Positions 10,985 through 24,200 of a stretch of DNA of 64,000 bases are shown one piece after another. Each line of letters begins with the position of its first letter. Within the stretch, counting starts at the first letter, position 1. The stretch lies in contig VWZL01000355.1 in the NCBI GenBank assembly GCA_013396915.1, positions 558,001 to 622,000 of the forward strand. The letters run 5' to 3'. The notes under the pieces are model-generated. The model was not told the DNA's origin. It worked only from the letters and a program-made list of their open reading frames with translations, and did not search any database. The translations under genes and the position numbers were made by a program. The stretch comes from Stercorarius parasiticus (lineage: Eukaryota > Chordata > Aves > Charadriiformes > Stercorariidae).

Positions 10985-11345
10985 TGATTTCTGATCTTGA
11001 AATGTATGATAATATACGGAGCACAATTAAGCTAGTAAGTTGATTACCAGGGCAACATTTGTGGTGTTGTTACAAAGAGGGTATTTTTATTATAGCTTTT
11101 GATTTAAATAATCTGAGCATTTACAGTCATTAAAGAAAAACTACGTCGCCTCATTAAATCAATAGTTTTAAATGTCTTTTGCTGTCAAACTCTGTTACGG
11201 TGTACTGATAAAAGTGTATCTGATTATTAATTAACCACAGATGAACCCAGGGAGACCTGCAGCTCATTTCTAATGGCTGCTTCAGAGGGCAGTAGTAATC
11301 CAACACACAAGTTATGAATCAATTAAATAACACCATCCCCATCAT
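10985..11345. promoter_or_regulatory. Candidate conserved regulatory block
   Basis: This block has unusually dense transcription-factor-like words for its surroundings. It includes GATTATTAATTAACCACAGA (homeodomain cores followed by a RUNX-like AACCACA), TCATTAAATCAATAG and GAATCAATTAAATAA. Scattered CpGs are kept (CTACGTCGCC, GTTACGGTG) in otherwise AT-rich DNA. There is no repeat signature and no open frame. The look is that of vertebrate developmental enhancers, but conservation cannot be measured here, so confidence is low. Confidence 0.25.
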
Positions 11346-14300
11346 GAGTAGTCCCGTGGCATTAGTGACATGCGAACGCCTCCACAGCTCTGAGGTGAAG
11401 CATGGACATAGCAATCCTTTTCTCCTGACCATGACAATTTATGCATCTCCTTCTAGGAACTCAGCATGAATCAACATCATGGCGTTTTCCATACTTCTCT
11501 CAAGGAGGGAAGTTTTTAGCATGTAGGTCTTTTGTGTAATGAAGGGCTAGTCTTTCATTCTTTGATGCGTAGCATGTGCTCACAGAAATACCGCCACTGT
11601 GCTAGAACAGTGTAACCAATCCCCTTAGTCTCTTTTCCCAGTACTCCTGTTATTAAAGCTTCAGTGCAAACTCAAACCTTATCAAATGCCAGCAAACTCA
11701 CCCGGCTGCATGATTGCTTACTTGTTTGAAGTGTGTTTGGCATTTAATATGAGCTTAGGAGACACTGAAACAAATCATTCCTGGTGAAAAAAAACCAAAC
11801 AGAAATCAAGTTCATTTCCTAGTTCCTCTTCCCATCCATTTCTAGGTGATCCCTCATTCCCATCCATTGATGACTCAGTCTGTAATCATGTCAGCTAGCC
11901 TTAATGTTGTTTAACTTTTCTTCATATACCTGTTTTGGGAAACCGTGCTCTTTACCATACTCGTGTGAAGGGGTCCTGGAAAAAGGCTGATAGCGTTCAC
12001 CTTCTAACAGAGTAAGACCAGTAAGTTGGAACCAAGAAGGGAAATTGGCAGTACATTTGCTGCCTCCACATTCAGGAACCTTATTACATGTGATGAATAG
12101 CAGCTCTAGATAAATAAGCCAGCACTCCTTTTTCCAGAATAATTGGCTCTATCTTTTGTCTACCAGCTATACACCCTACTTTTAATTCACTCTTCTTCTT
12201 ACTCACTTTTTGATGTAGCAGTTCGATGAGGGCCTAAATTCCTTTCCCCCTGCAGCCCTTTTATCGTGCTCCTAATTACCTAGCCTAATTGCTCTGAACC
12301 AGCGTGACCTTGTGCATTTTAAAATTGTTTTCTTTAATCACAATCCTTTACTGAAGAAAATGTCACTGAAATATGTCTTACTAAAACAAAAAACACCACT
12401 GAAATACATCTTCCACCGTCGTGAAGACACGAGAACATTATATGGAAGTTTAACATACTTTACCTTCACTCTCAGCTGGTCCACAAAATTGTGCAGCATC
12501 ACAAACAAAAAAGGGCTAAACTAGTATAACTACAAAAAGGAGGGAGAAGGGTGTATGTAGAATATTCTCCAAATCTCACTATCAGTGTTTTTACACTTTG
12601 AAGTGCAAATGCCATCCTCTGTGGGGGAGCACTGTCTTCATTGCGCTGAGGCATGTCTTTGAGTATGTATTAGAATTGATGGATATTAATTGGTTGTGAA
12701 CAAAACATTCGACGTTTCCAAAATGGGTCCTGTGGATGAAAATCATCAACTCCTTATTTTACGTATTTTATATGAGCATAAGACATGGTTTGGGTTTTTT
12801 ATCTATGAAATATTTTCATAATTCTGCAACCAAACTTCAGCAGTGAGAAATTCACAAATGGGAATAAGAGAGATGCAACTGTATTTAAGTTGACATTATA
12901 GAAACTTCCGCATAAGACACAGGTTACTGAGAAAAAAGAATTTTTAAAAAATAATCTTCAATTTGAGTGTATCACATTCAGTACAGTTCTACAAAGAGAG
13001 TCCTTGTTCAAAATTTCTATAGACGTTAGATTTGTGTTCTGGAAATTTGATAATACAAAGGTGTTTATGTTTACGTTTTAAAATATAAACACTTCTAACC
13101 AAACAAAGATATTGTTTATTTAAGTTTGGGAACTTAGGTATTGTCTTTTTAAATAATCCAGCATACTGTCTGAGATGATTCCAATGAAAATCCCCAAAGT
13201 GGAACAATCATTTATTTGTTTAATGATACGAGAAACCGAAACTCTGAAGACCGGTGCGTCTTTATGTACATGTATTGGCTCATTTATTGCCTTGCAAGGC
13301 TTAGCTTCCACTTTTCCATTAACCACCAGCACAACAGATAAAATAATTTCTATTGTCTAGGATATTTTTTCTGTCAGTGGTGTGTATCACAGCTGCTATA
13401 TGAAAGATGAATGTTACCCCTCATTGACACTCTACAATTTAATTAATTTCTCAGCAGTATACTAATTAGGCAAAAGTAACCTAGAACTCTGATACTTGTA
13501 AATGAGATCAGAAATTGATACCAACTTTCCTAACTCAGCAAAACAAAGTTATGTATGAGGATATTGCCCAGTTTTTATAAGTAACATTTGTTGTCTATCA
13601 GGACCACGAAAGGCAGCTCAGCAAATGACCAGCGCTTGCAAAGTTGGCTTGCAAGGACCATTGGTTTCTGTCTTCTCTAATGATCAGATCACATACCATG
13701 CACTGGTGAGCTGTTATTAAATGAGGATAGCCACAGATATGCTGAGAAGGAAGAGTCTGGAGGCTTCAACACTGCCATCCTTGGGAAAGAACAGAAGTTA
13801 AAAGGGGACAAAAGTTCCATGAAAGACAAATTCAACTCAATCCAAGCCCCTTTGATGAGTAGAAAGACTAAAAGTATTCACTGTCCACCATCAGGGGCAA
13901 TTCTTTCAAACAAATCACTCCAACTTAATTTTTAGAAGAGAGGCACTAAAAACAACAGGCTGGAAGAGGTTAAAAGTTTTTATTGCCATGGCCATACACT
14001 TTCTGGCAATGCCTACTGCATCAGGGACAGAGACGCAGCAAACGGGACCTTGAAAACCAGAATTCAACTCAGAAAGGGACTCCAGCTTGCTTCAGGCAGG
14101 GAGCAATGGTGAAGGTGTCATGGGTTTGTGTGGTCACATCAAGACAAGGAAAGTTCTAGGACTGAAGTTCTTAAATGTATGGAATATACACGGTAGTCAC
14201 AAATTCCTAACACTGTGAGGCTCTGCAAAGGACAACTGCTGGTTTCTTTCTTACATAGCTAGATTAACAGAGAGTCCACAGGGATAAAATGACACAGCTC

Positions 14301-15177
14301 CTCTCTTTGCTCAAGGCAATCACCCCTTCAGGAAAAAAAAATAAAAAAATCCATCTTTCATGGAAGGATGGCTCTTTTGGTATGTTTCTTCATGAGCAGT
14401 TTCCTCTAATTTGGCTATCAGGGCTTAATATGAGTGTACCAAAGGTTTTCTTTACTGAAGAATCTCAGAGCACAAAGCAAATGCGGCTTTGTGGCTAAGG
14501 CTGCAATGAGTCTTTTTAGTTACTTGCATGGTGGACTGACTGCACAGCTAACAGAAAAAGATTTTAAGAGTTATTTTCATTGCTTTAAGTAGGATGTAAA
14601 TATACATGAAGTGCTTAGACAATTGCTTCTTGAGTTCTGAGGGAAATAAGAAAGATTACCCTCAAGCCAGAGGTTCCTCTCATCAAAAGACTCTTACATG
14701 CTCCTAGTGTGTCCTGCTAAAACAATAAACGCCACAGAGGGGAGTGGCTGAAGACATACTTGTTGTTAAGCCATTATCACAGACCTGCAGAAGAGCTTAG
14801 GTTGGAAGGCACGGCTGATGGAGCTCGCAGGACCTGGAAAGCAAAGCCAGTCAAACAGAAAAGCACCATCATCACAGCTGTAAGATGAAACAAGAATAAT
14901 TAGGAAATCATTCTGGTGTAGAATGCTTTCCTAATTGCTCCTCCTGGTTTTGTCAGACTCCCTGGAGTGATGGAAGTCTCAAGACTGCAAAAAAAAAAAG
15001 CTCAAAAAAAGTTAGCAGGACTCTTTCTGTTGGTGGATGTGCAGCTGCTACACAGGTTATGGCCACCTATTTTCCGCTAATAAGAAACTACTTTAGTGCT
15101 ATACTTGCCTTTAAAAGAAGCCTATAAGGATATCTGAGAATGATATATATAGCCTAATTTTGATGTCTGGGAACTAG

Positions 15178-15235
15178 CAGAATAATCGGAACTGCAGAAT
15201 AATCAGAACTGGCAGAATTAGCAGAACTAGAACTA
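15178..15235. repeat. Short imperfect tandem repeat
   Basis: About three and a half copies of a GCAGAATAATCAGAACT-like unit follow one another with indels and substitutions: AGCAGAATAATCGGAACT, then GCAGAATAATCAGAACT, GGCAGAATTAGCAGAACT and AGAACTAG. This looks like local slippage. No function is suggested. Confidence 0.75.
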
Positions 15236-17867
15236 GTGACATAAGTGCTTTTAACGTCCTAATAATGCCTCAGTACTTCAATCAGAACCTTGTTTGGCTA
15301 AGTGATGTACTTTTCAAAAAATAACAGAGAAGGCAGCCCCTGTGCCCAAAAGCTTGCAGTCTGAGCCAAAGCATAGGTTGGCACGAGGGCAGACCCATGT
15401 GGAAGAATCAGAGTCCTCTATTCTCTTAGGATCCTTTAAGAATAGCAACAAATAATGGATAAAATTAGTCAAAGTAATTTATTTGGATTTTCAAAAGCCT
15501 TTTGTTAAATTCTCTAGAGAGCAGTAAACTCAGCAGTCTTGCAAGAAGAGGTAAAATAGCAGAAATGAATGATTTACCTTAATTACTGAAAAAAAAACCA
15601 TAATGCTTGGGAGCTGCAAGACTTCCATACTCAGACAGAAGTTTATAGACTTAATTTTTTTGACTAGGGGAGAAGCAGTAATGTGGCAAAGTTTGCCAAT
15701 TATTTGGATAAGTTTAGATGAAAGGAGACACGTTCAAGCAATTCAAAGGAATCCAACAAAGCCAGGTGAACTGGAGGGATACTGGCTCATAGGCAAGTAC
15801 TGGTGTTGGAATAAAGAATCTGAGCTATTCAGACATGTTCCTGATCCCTCTTCTATAAACACCACACAAAAAGAACCATGGTTTGGGTGAAATAAGGTCA
15901 GGGGAATATTTTTTTTTTTCTTCTTAAAGCTGAATATTGAGACAAAAAAGAAAAATCCACAGAAAAAGAGTCATAACAGAGTTAGAATTATCACCTAAAC
16001 TGAGCTGTCTCATACACCTAACTACATCTCAGACTTTCGCTTTCAAAACATCTATGAATTAAGGGTACTGGACAGAACTCTTACAAAAAGAAAAGTTCAC
16101 ATGCAAAATTCAGGTCTGGATGTAGGAGATGGGCATGGCTAATTCTCAGCACTGAGTCATCCTTTCTCTTGGTATTGAAAAGCACCATTTTATCCTGCCA
16201 GGGGTGGTTACATCTGAATTGCCTTTGGGGAGGAGAAACCACTGTGTTTTTCACCGTGGTGGAAAGCTGCTCGGAGTGGATTACCCAGGTGTCTTTTTTG
16301 TCCAGCTTGCTTGCTTGTCCATTTAGCTGAGGTGTCATGCTACACACTACACATTGATGGTCAGTATTTTAAAACATAATTGCAGCTCTTGCCTGCCTCT
16401 AAATATATCATGATAACCTTTCCACTGAAGACTCTTAATGAGTAATTTGTCATATCTTCAATATCCTTGGATCTGTCTCAGGGATGCATTTATTACTAAT
16501 CATACCCTCTCAAGGTTAGTGAAACAGCAATACAAAAAAGCGTCTTTTTTGCAGCAAGGGGTCGGTAATTTATCTGCACAGACCATTCAAGAGTGATGTC
16601 TGCACTCAGAGCACCACATAATCGATGGCTGCATTAGGGGGAGCACAGAAATTATCACAGTTGTGTTTACCCTGAGTTGCTACTGCACTTTGTTAAATAA
16701 AATACATTGCGCCAATTACTTTAAACTAAGGTAGCAAACCTGAGATTGATAGACAGTATCAAAACATGTAATACATACACGGCTATTAAGCCACAGCCTT
16801 CTAATATTTCTGAACAATCAAATTCCAGTACTTCTCAAGGTTTAGATCTTTGTACTTTTCCATCAAAGTAGGCAGCCTTTGGCAGATGGAGGTATTTTCT
16901 ACATTGGATGCTCGAAAAACTGTTTGTCATTCCTCTGCTGCCATCTGCCTTCAAAAATGTATGTGTGCAGCCAGTTTTGTCCTGCCTGTAGAAATTTGAA
17001 AGGCATTAAGCCAAAGACTAAAACCAATAAACAAAAGGTCCTAACAACAGGTAGTTGTGTCCGTTCCCATTTTCTTAAAGACATTTTTGAAAAAAAGATA
17101 TGATAATATTGAACTAGAAAATAAAAGGATGAGCTGTTAGAAGGAAACTCCCGAAATAAAATATAATTGCAGGCATTTAACTCGTATAATGGCATCTTTT
17201 TAAAAGCAGATGCAGCATGTTGGATTCAGTGGGTACGCAGAGAAATTTTGATCTGATGAATGTTGGCAGTAGCAAACAGGAGGTAAAAGGTATGTTTTTT
17301 CTCCGTGAATTCATCGCCTTCTTCAATTTATAGCCTGTTTGGGTTGAGCTCAGGCTCCATGAGAAGCATTTATAAGAAATCCAGTCTCTTTTTTTTTGGT
17401 CAAAAGAAGCATAATGAGTGGGACCCTCTCTTGCAATGTATTTCTCTCTCTGTTCTCTACGAAGTACAAAAACTCTGGAAACTCAGCACTTTCCCCCAGG
17501 ATGGAAGCATGCTCCACTCAAGCATGGCTTCTATACAGCTCTGCCTCCCTATGCTGCAGCTGGTGGTGGGGATGGAAAGGCCACAGTTAGTTTGATACAA
17601 CAGTTCTGACCAGGATGTTATTATGCTCCGCTCCTTCTCATCTAAGGCATAAGATCTTTCTTTTCCCTTCCCCCTTGCCGAAAAGGGGGGTGTGGGGATG
17701 AAAAGGAGATTATTTTTTTTTCCTATTTCTGCTTTCAGATTTTTTCAAAGTATCAATACATTTTTTTCAGGGAGGTGTGACCTTTAAGTATTCATTTGTC
17801 CAAGTAGCAGCCAACTGGAGGCAAATAAAGTGTTACAGTCTTGAGATAAAACTGAACTCTGACACGG

Positions 17868-17983
17868 TAGACATAGTGCTTAGAGATATAGTTTAGTGGT
17901 GGTTTATGTCAGAGTTAGGGTGATGGTTGGACTCGATGATCTGAAAGGTCCCTTCCAACCTGGGCAATTCTGTGATTCTGTGT
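17868..17983 (+). mobile_element. CR1-family LINE 3' end (plus strand)
   Basis: The block TTAGTGGTGGTTTATGTCAG, then GATGGTTGGACTCGATGATC, then CCCTTCCAACCTGGGCAATT, closing with TCTGTGATTCTGTG, matches the 3'UTR end of a CR1 subfamily other than that at 10676. The octamer tail is the CTGTGATT variant. The left edge is approximate. No ORF2 is retained. It is about 116 bp long and strongly 5'-truncated. Confidence 0.85.
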
Positions 17984-17989
17984 GCACCC

Positions 17990-20805
17990 CTCTACTCCTT
18001 TCTCAGATAATCACAAAGCGGCAAGAGCAGGGTTTGCCACTCACCCCATATAAAAGGCTCTTTCCTTTAACTGGAAAGACAGCACTGGGATCTTAAAATC
18101 AGACATCACTTGTTCATGTCCTCAAATGGCAGGCTGCACTTTGTGTGATTGCACTGGTTTACGTTATCAGTTGTAATCCTCTCCTTATCACGAGATCTTT
18201 TGGAGCCATGTTCTAAACCAACATCAGTGACAGAAATAAAATCAACAGAAATTCCAAAGCACATAAAACTCAATATATGGTAAATCTTAACAGGAAGAGA
18301 AAGCATTCAGGGCCTCTGAAGGGCTGTGGCACTGACTGATATAAAGCACAAGGTGCCACATCTGTCTTTAACACCACGAAAACAGCAGGCCAGATGTATC
18401 CTTTGGGGTAGTTTTTCTCCTTTCTTGCATTCAGTCACACTGAAATTGAAGAGGAATAATTAACAGCATGTGTTTAATGCCACATTCCTAAAGCACACAA
18501 GTCCCTGAAATGGAAAAGAGGTGTTAAGGGAAGTCAGTTATTCACTGCTGTCTCTTACTCCATACAGTTTTCTCAGTCTGACTGCAAGAAAATACCTTAT
18601 GATTTTAGAAGACAGACAGATCCTACTATTCAATATCCAGTGGAAAAACCAATAGTGCATAGATGACCTCATTGTTTTATTTCTTTAATGGTTACTTCCT
18701 TGTTTCTCCATATTCCACAGAATAAGAAACACAAAATAGCATTATTATATTGGATTAACTGAGTCATCAAAGAGAAAATACACCTTTTTTTCTGGTTATC
18801 TCTCTCTTCCACGAGCTCCCAGCATTGCAGCATGTTGCCAAAGAAATAAGAAAGAGGATTAGATATAATTCAGTTCAAAGCTACTCTGATAAAAGTCCAA
18901 CAAAGGAATCTAACTTATTTCAGATACTGTGTCACCCCTTATCCACCTATTGTTGCCAAGAGCTACATTGCCAAAAGACTGATGGAAGATAAAAAAAAAA
19001 AAAGCACCTTCTGATCCACAAAATACATGCCAGTGTGCCTGCACCATCTGTCGTGCAGATTCAGAGATGCCTAGCTGAAGATGGGCTGCTGTTGATCCAT
19101 CTGCAAAACATGCCCCAGACCAATTGCCTGACTTATGGTAAATTTGGAAGGCTGTTCAGTAGAAAATATCTGAAAAACAGCTTGGTGTTCTCCTCCTCTC
19201 ATCCAGTGTTTTCCTCCTTCTCCATTTCTACAAACAGATCCTCCATACCAGTGTATTAATTCATAACCTGCTCCCACTCTGTGTATGCTAGTGCCTTTCT
19301 TATCCTTGATGGAGAAATGGGTGAAATGATTAATTGGACTGTTTTGTTCCAACTAGACTTTCATAGCTTCCTCATGCCATGTATTTTCCTCAGAACTTTG
19401 TTTTGTCTTTTTCTAAATGGACAAATGCAATTTTACCTTTTTTTGATGATGGGAGCTAGGAGGGAAACAGGGAGAAAGAATGAAAAAATCTTCAATGTTT
19501 AAGCTTATCAGAGAGACTTTTCAAACACCCCACTAATGAATTGCTTTAAATCACATAAGTTAAAAAAGCAATTGCATGTAATGATAAATTACTTCTTCAA
19601 GTGGGTTGCAGGTGTTACATCTGATGCACAGCAGAGAAATGTACAGTGCATGTCAGCTGTTCCTCTTGTACGTCAATTACTTTCAAACAAAGCAATCAGA
19701 AGTATCCTTGCTTTCCTTGCTCTCCTCTCTATGGCACTGGTTAAGGAATAAAATACGTGAAAATTTACATTACTAGCAAGAATACATTGATTAAACTAAA
19801 AAAATAACCCCCAAATCCCCACCTTTTTAGATGTCATTAAATGACACATTTTCACAGAGGTCCACAAGCCTCAAGTGATTCCACTGGGAGAAAACATGAG
19901 GGGGCTCAAGTAATAGTCTAAGAACAAGTTAAATTAAAAATAGAAGCTGCGATCCTATTAGAAGGCTGCTCCAACATCAGACTGACCTTACTGGCTAATA
20001 ACAACTTTTTTTTTTTATCAGAATAAGGTACCAGATGGGGAAACCAACCAATATTCATCATCATGTGCAACCCCAGAAATGGTGTATCTATAATATGAAA
20101 AGCTAACGTACCATATGTGCTCCAAAAATTAACCAAAACAAAATGCAGCTAATTCACTTCATTTTCATTTAACTGGTCTCATCCTCTGGGCTTTAATTTG
20201 CAGGCACTGAAGGTGAAACTCAAACTGCTTATCCTAATCATTGTTATGCACATACAAAGATTTATGATTATACAAGCTTTCATAGAAACAAAGATGATCA
20301 TTTACAAAAATATAGTGATACAATGAGCATAGCATTAAGTATCATGCATAGGGAAATATTTCAGTTAGAACAAGGAAATGGGTATCATAAGTCCTTCTTT
20401 CTGCCATTCATAACCTATTTGAAATGGGGTTTTCGGACAAATACAAACAAATCTTCTGAAGACCTGACAGGTGCCTAATCCTGCAGTGAATTTGTGGCTT
20501 GCAAAAGTGTAGATACTGGAGTGAAAGTAATTAATATGGAACTGGCCATGAATAGAATCAGAGTGAAAATTAGAGCAATGGGAAGAATAATTAGTTTTTG
20601 GAAGCCTCTGTTTAAATTTTAGAGTGCAGGAGCGAAGCATGATCATCTTCAGCATAATCATCTCCTCCAACTGTTCCTTATCTGCCTGCCATCCCTCGGC
20701 ATGTGTCACCTTGCCACAGCGGAGCTGGGGGAGCAAGGGCACCCATGCTGCCACCCCCGCTCGCCTCAGCAGCACCCTAATTGCCAATTTAAGGTGGGAG
20801 ACCTC
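17990..20805. other. Unique stretch, nothing recognised
   Basis: Mostly AT-rich single-copy DNA. No exon, RNA gene or repeat family could be assigned. A-runs are present near 18990 and a T-run near 20005. The 20690-20790 part, just left of the next CR1, is GC-richer but shows no coding structure I trust. Confidence 0.55.
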
Positions 20806-20812
20806 AGTTTTA

Positions 20813-21255
20813 CAGAATCACAGAATGGCCGGGGTTGGAAGGGACCTCTGGAGATCATCCAGTCCAACCCCCTGCCAGAGCAGGGTCACCCAGAGCAGGT
20901 GACACAGGAACGCCTCCAGGCGGGTTTGGAATGTCTCCAGAGATGGAGGCTCCACCACCTCTCTGGGCAGCCTGTGCCAGGGCTCTGCCACTCTCAAAGG
21001 AAAGAAGTTCCTCCTCACGTTGAGATGGAACTTCCTATGCTCAAGTTTGTGCCCGTTACCCCTTGTCCTGTCCCTGGGCACCACTGAAAAGAGCCTGGCC
21101 CCATCCTCCTGACACCCACCCTTTCAGTATTCATAAGCATTGATAAGATGCCCCTCAGTCGTCTCTTTTCCAGACTGAAAAGACACAAATCCCTCAGCCT
21201 TTCTTCATAAGAGAGATGTTCCAGTCCCCTCATCATCTTGGTAGCACTTTTTGCA
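20813..21255 (-). mobile_element. CR1 LINE, 3' part with ORF2 C-terminus (minus strand)
   Basis: Read on the minus strand, this gives the end of CR1 ORF2. [20 protein letters not shown] comes first, then [11 protein letters not shown], then after a frame change [19 protein letters not shown] and [17 protein letters not shown]. It finishes with the 3'UTR and the octamer end at 20815. This region lies C-terminal to the RT domain. The coding part has at least one frameshift between the two segments, so it is a fossil. The ending [18 protein letters not shown] marks it as a different subfamily from the copies at 39506, 46278 and 63177. It is 5'-truncated at about 21255, where homology fades after CATCTTGGTAGC. 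Confidence 0.92.
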
Positions 21256-24200
21256 CTGAGGCTTGTTCACATGTGTGGATCTTCCTGCTCTGGTCCAGCA
21301 GAAGAGCAACGGTGATTAAACATCCCAAACACTTGCTAGCCAGCAGGTTTTCCCTATGAAAGCCACTTAGGATCAGACGCTGAACTCACTACTGCCTCAG
21401 AGGCAGAGCGGGTTAGTCAGAGGAGCTTAATGGGAGAAACCCGGCCCTCCTCTTCTCACCAGCTGTTTTGAAAAAGGATTTCAGCCATGCCTGCATGTCA
21501 GCAGGCTGCTTGGGGATTGCATAAAGAGGCTATCAAGCCAACCATCTCAGACAGGCAGGGGGAGGCACTAACTGTTCTCCAATTCCAATGAGCTGTGGTT
21601 AATGCAGCATCTGCCTTGTCTGTCTTCTGCCTGACCATGTATTAACGCACAGCCTTGTGTCGTTCTGTGAGTCTCTCAAGCATATAATAAATAGAGTTCC
21701 AGCTCACTGGAACCTCCTGCAGCAGCTGATATTATAAGTTGTTTTTCTGTGACCGCTCATTTGGAAGTTCCTGGTTTTGGCAGGGCAGCAGAAGCAACCA
21801 CAGTTGCAAACATAGACTTGGAAAGTCAGCTGGCGTTCAAACAAGCTCTGGCTAAAGCTGCAAGCAGAGCAACCCGTCTCAGGCGCGGTGTGGCACCAGC
21901 TGCCCACCTGCACCATCCTGGGGTGGGGAGAGGTGCTGGGAGAGAGTCTCAAGCCTGGGTGAAAAGGATGGAGGATGCAGGTGCACACACAGGATGCGGG
22001 GTTTTTTTCTAGTGGTTTGTGATTTTCTGCCCCTTGATAACATAAAACAACAAGGGAAAGCTCTTTTGTTTTTTCTTCTCTTCCCTGTAATCGGAGGTTG
22101 GCTTTCATTTGTTTCCCATGAAGTCAGAAAGCTTAGAGTGATGAGTTTTCCTTGAAATAAGAGAGTTTATGGTGTTCATTATCCTCAGTCTTGAAATAAA
22201 CTGCTCTTGCCTGAGTCGGTGGAAGCTGTAAATGACACCTTTCCAACAGCCAGGCCATTTCTAAAGTCACTCCCTCCATTTTTTTCTCCATAATCCAAAA
22301 TAACGTGATCTTATGCTGTATCTTCTGCTTAGCAGAGGGACTAAGAGCATCTCCCAGCTTTATTTAGCCACATATTTCAATAAGACATGCAGGAAGGTTA
22401 CTGTTTAAGTGATCTCTTATCCAGGGTTTATTGTCGCTGAAATTGGCCACTGGATTCAAAAGATGGAGGAGGAGGAGAAGGAGTGGGATGGTGATACAGG
22501 TCTGGTAAACGCACAGAGGATTCTCCCATCAGCTTTTTTCCTTAGGGCAACTGAAGCTACAAAGCTGAGAAACACACGCACCATAACAGGGAAAAAAAAG
22601 GGTGCTATCCTGGTTTTTTCTTAGCTTGTTTAAAATTGTAGCACAGACGTTGCAATGTATGGATGTGAGATGAAATCTACGGTGTCTACCAAGTGCGAAA
22701 TTAGACAAGTGTCAGCTCCTTAATTGGAATGGGTAGCGTTACAGCCTCCTCTGAATGTACATTTTAAGATAAAAGAGTCTCAGTAAGTTCTCATGGGGAA
22801 AAACACTCATGGATCTCACAGCCCATGGCCACTTCAGAGGTTTCTTCCCAGCACACTGTTGTCTGCCATGAGGCTGGTTCAGACTCTCGCTGTGAACTGT
22901 GTAGAAAGCTCAGCCCTATGAATCACGACCCTGAAACCAGCTCCTGCCACACCTGAGTTTTTGGTATCTAAATCCTTTATTTTAGCCCAGAGTTCAGGCT
23001 AAAAAAGGCTGCCCCATTCAATAAGTTGTCGCCACGTAGCTTAGGGGGAAAAGAGATGGATATCTTCTCATGCTGCTCCCAAAGCTATTAAATACTGGGA
23101 AGATCAGTTTAGCACATATCCATTTTGGAAAGTTGTAACAGACCTGCTTGTGAGGTTATTACTCTTTGTAAAGCTAACTCTTGCAATCGCTGCCGGTGCT
23201 GCTTCTCTTCCTTTATAATAAGTTAAACAAATCTTCTCGCTAGGTGGTTAAACAAATACGAATGGCAATACAATTCCCCCCTCCACTATAATCTACCATC
23301 TTGTTTGCAGCAGCCTACGAGAGTTAAAGTAAAAATCCATAAGAGTAAATTCAGCACAAATAAACCAAAGCTAAAAATCCATAAAGTGAGCGTGACACCC
23401 AGAAGCCAGGTGCGGTTGGCAGGCAGGAACAGCCCTACTCCGTCACGTTAACAACCTGAGTCAGTCACTCCAAATCCCTGCTCAGGTGGGTAATTGCCTC
23501 TTTTCACTTACTCCTCCTCTCCTCCGGACACAGCCACCAAGCACAACAGCAAACAGAGACTTGCAGACAATCCTCAACATTTTTCCTAATTCAATTAATG
23601 GGGATTGTTCCTTCTGCAAAGAGTAATGCTGGAGAAAATATACTGCTCTGGTTTAAAATGACATACAGTATTTATTCAAGTGTTTATCCTGCTGACTTTA
23701 CCTCTGGCTCAGTACACAGCACTGCCTGACTGAGGGATGGTTTCCAGAGCCATTTATTTTAGGATCCAGCACCCACAATAACTGTGTGCATGGTAAGAGC
23801 TGCCGCTTCCCCAAGGAGTGGGAAAACCTCCCTGTGGCTGTGGATTCTTGCCTGCGATCACAGCAAAATTCATCTGGGATCCATTTGACAAATATCCCCA
23901 TATCAACAATCTTTGCTTTGCAAAGACAATGTACGTACAGGCATCTCAAAGATCAAAGCTTCTAAAGCAACAGCATGGATTTGAGACTTTGCTGTATTTC
24001 CTTACCTCAGGCCATTTAACGAGGGCTTCTCATTAAAGGATATGGTTGGGGGCTCCTTGTGCACCGTTTAAAGGAAAGTGAACATCACTGAAGCCATTGC
24101 AGTGTCTGTTATCTCCTCCCCAGCCAGGCTATCATCACCTAAAAGCTTTTCAAGCTAAAATAAAAGTGCGAGATTGCTGTGAAAAAGGCAGCTTGAAAAT

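Larger units (their letters stand above)
10748..17865. other. Unique stretch with CNE-like blocks, no gene
   Basis: No exon or RNA gene is recognised. Two blocks stand out by eye. The one at about 10985-11345 is rich in homeodomain-type ATTA cores, and the one at about 16545-16770 keeps CpGs inside AT-rich DNA. Both look like conserved non-coding sequence but this is inference. A two-strand open segment lies at 13120-13360 and a short imperfect tandem repeat at 15178-15235. Poly-A runs occur near 14989. A string at 14800 (TTAGGTTGGAAGGCACGG) weakly resembles a CR1 tail but its surroundings do not. Confidence 0.5.

Noticed and set aside
14795..14850. CR1-like words TTAGGTTGGAAGGCACGG
   Set aside because: Only about 18 bases match, and the downstream AGATCATC block and octamer tail are absent.
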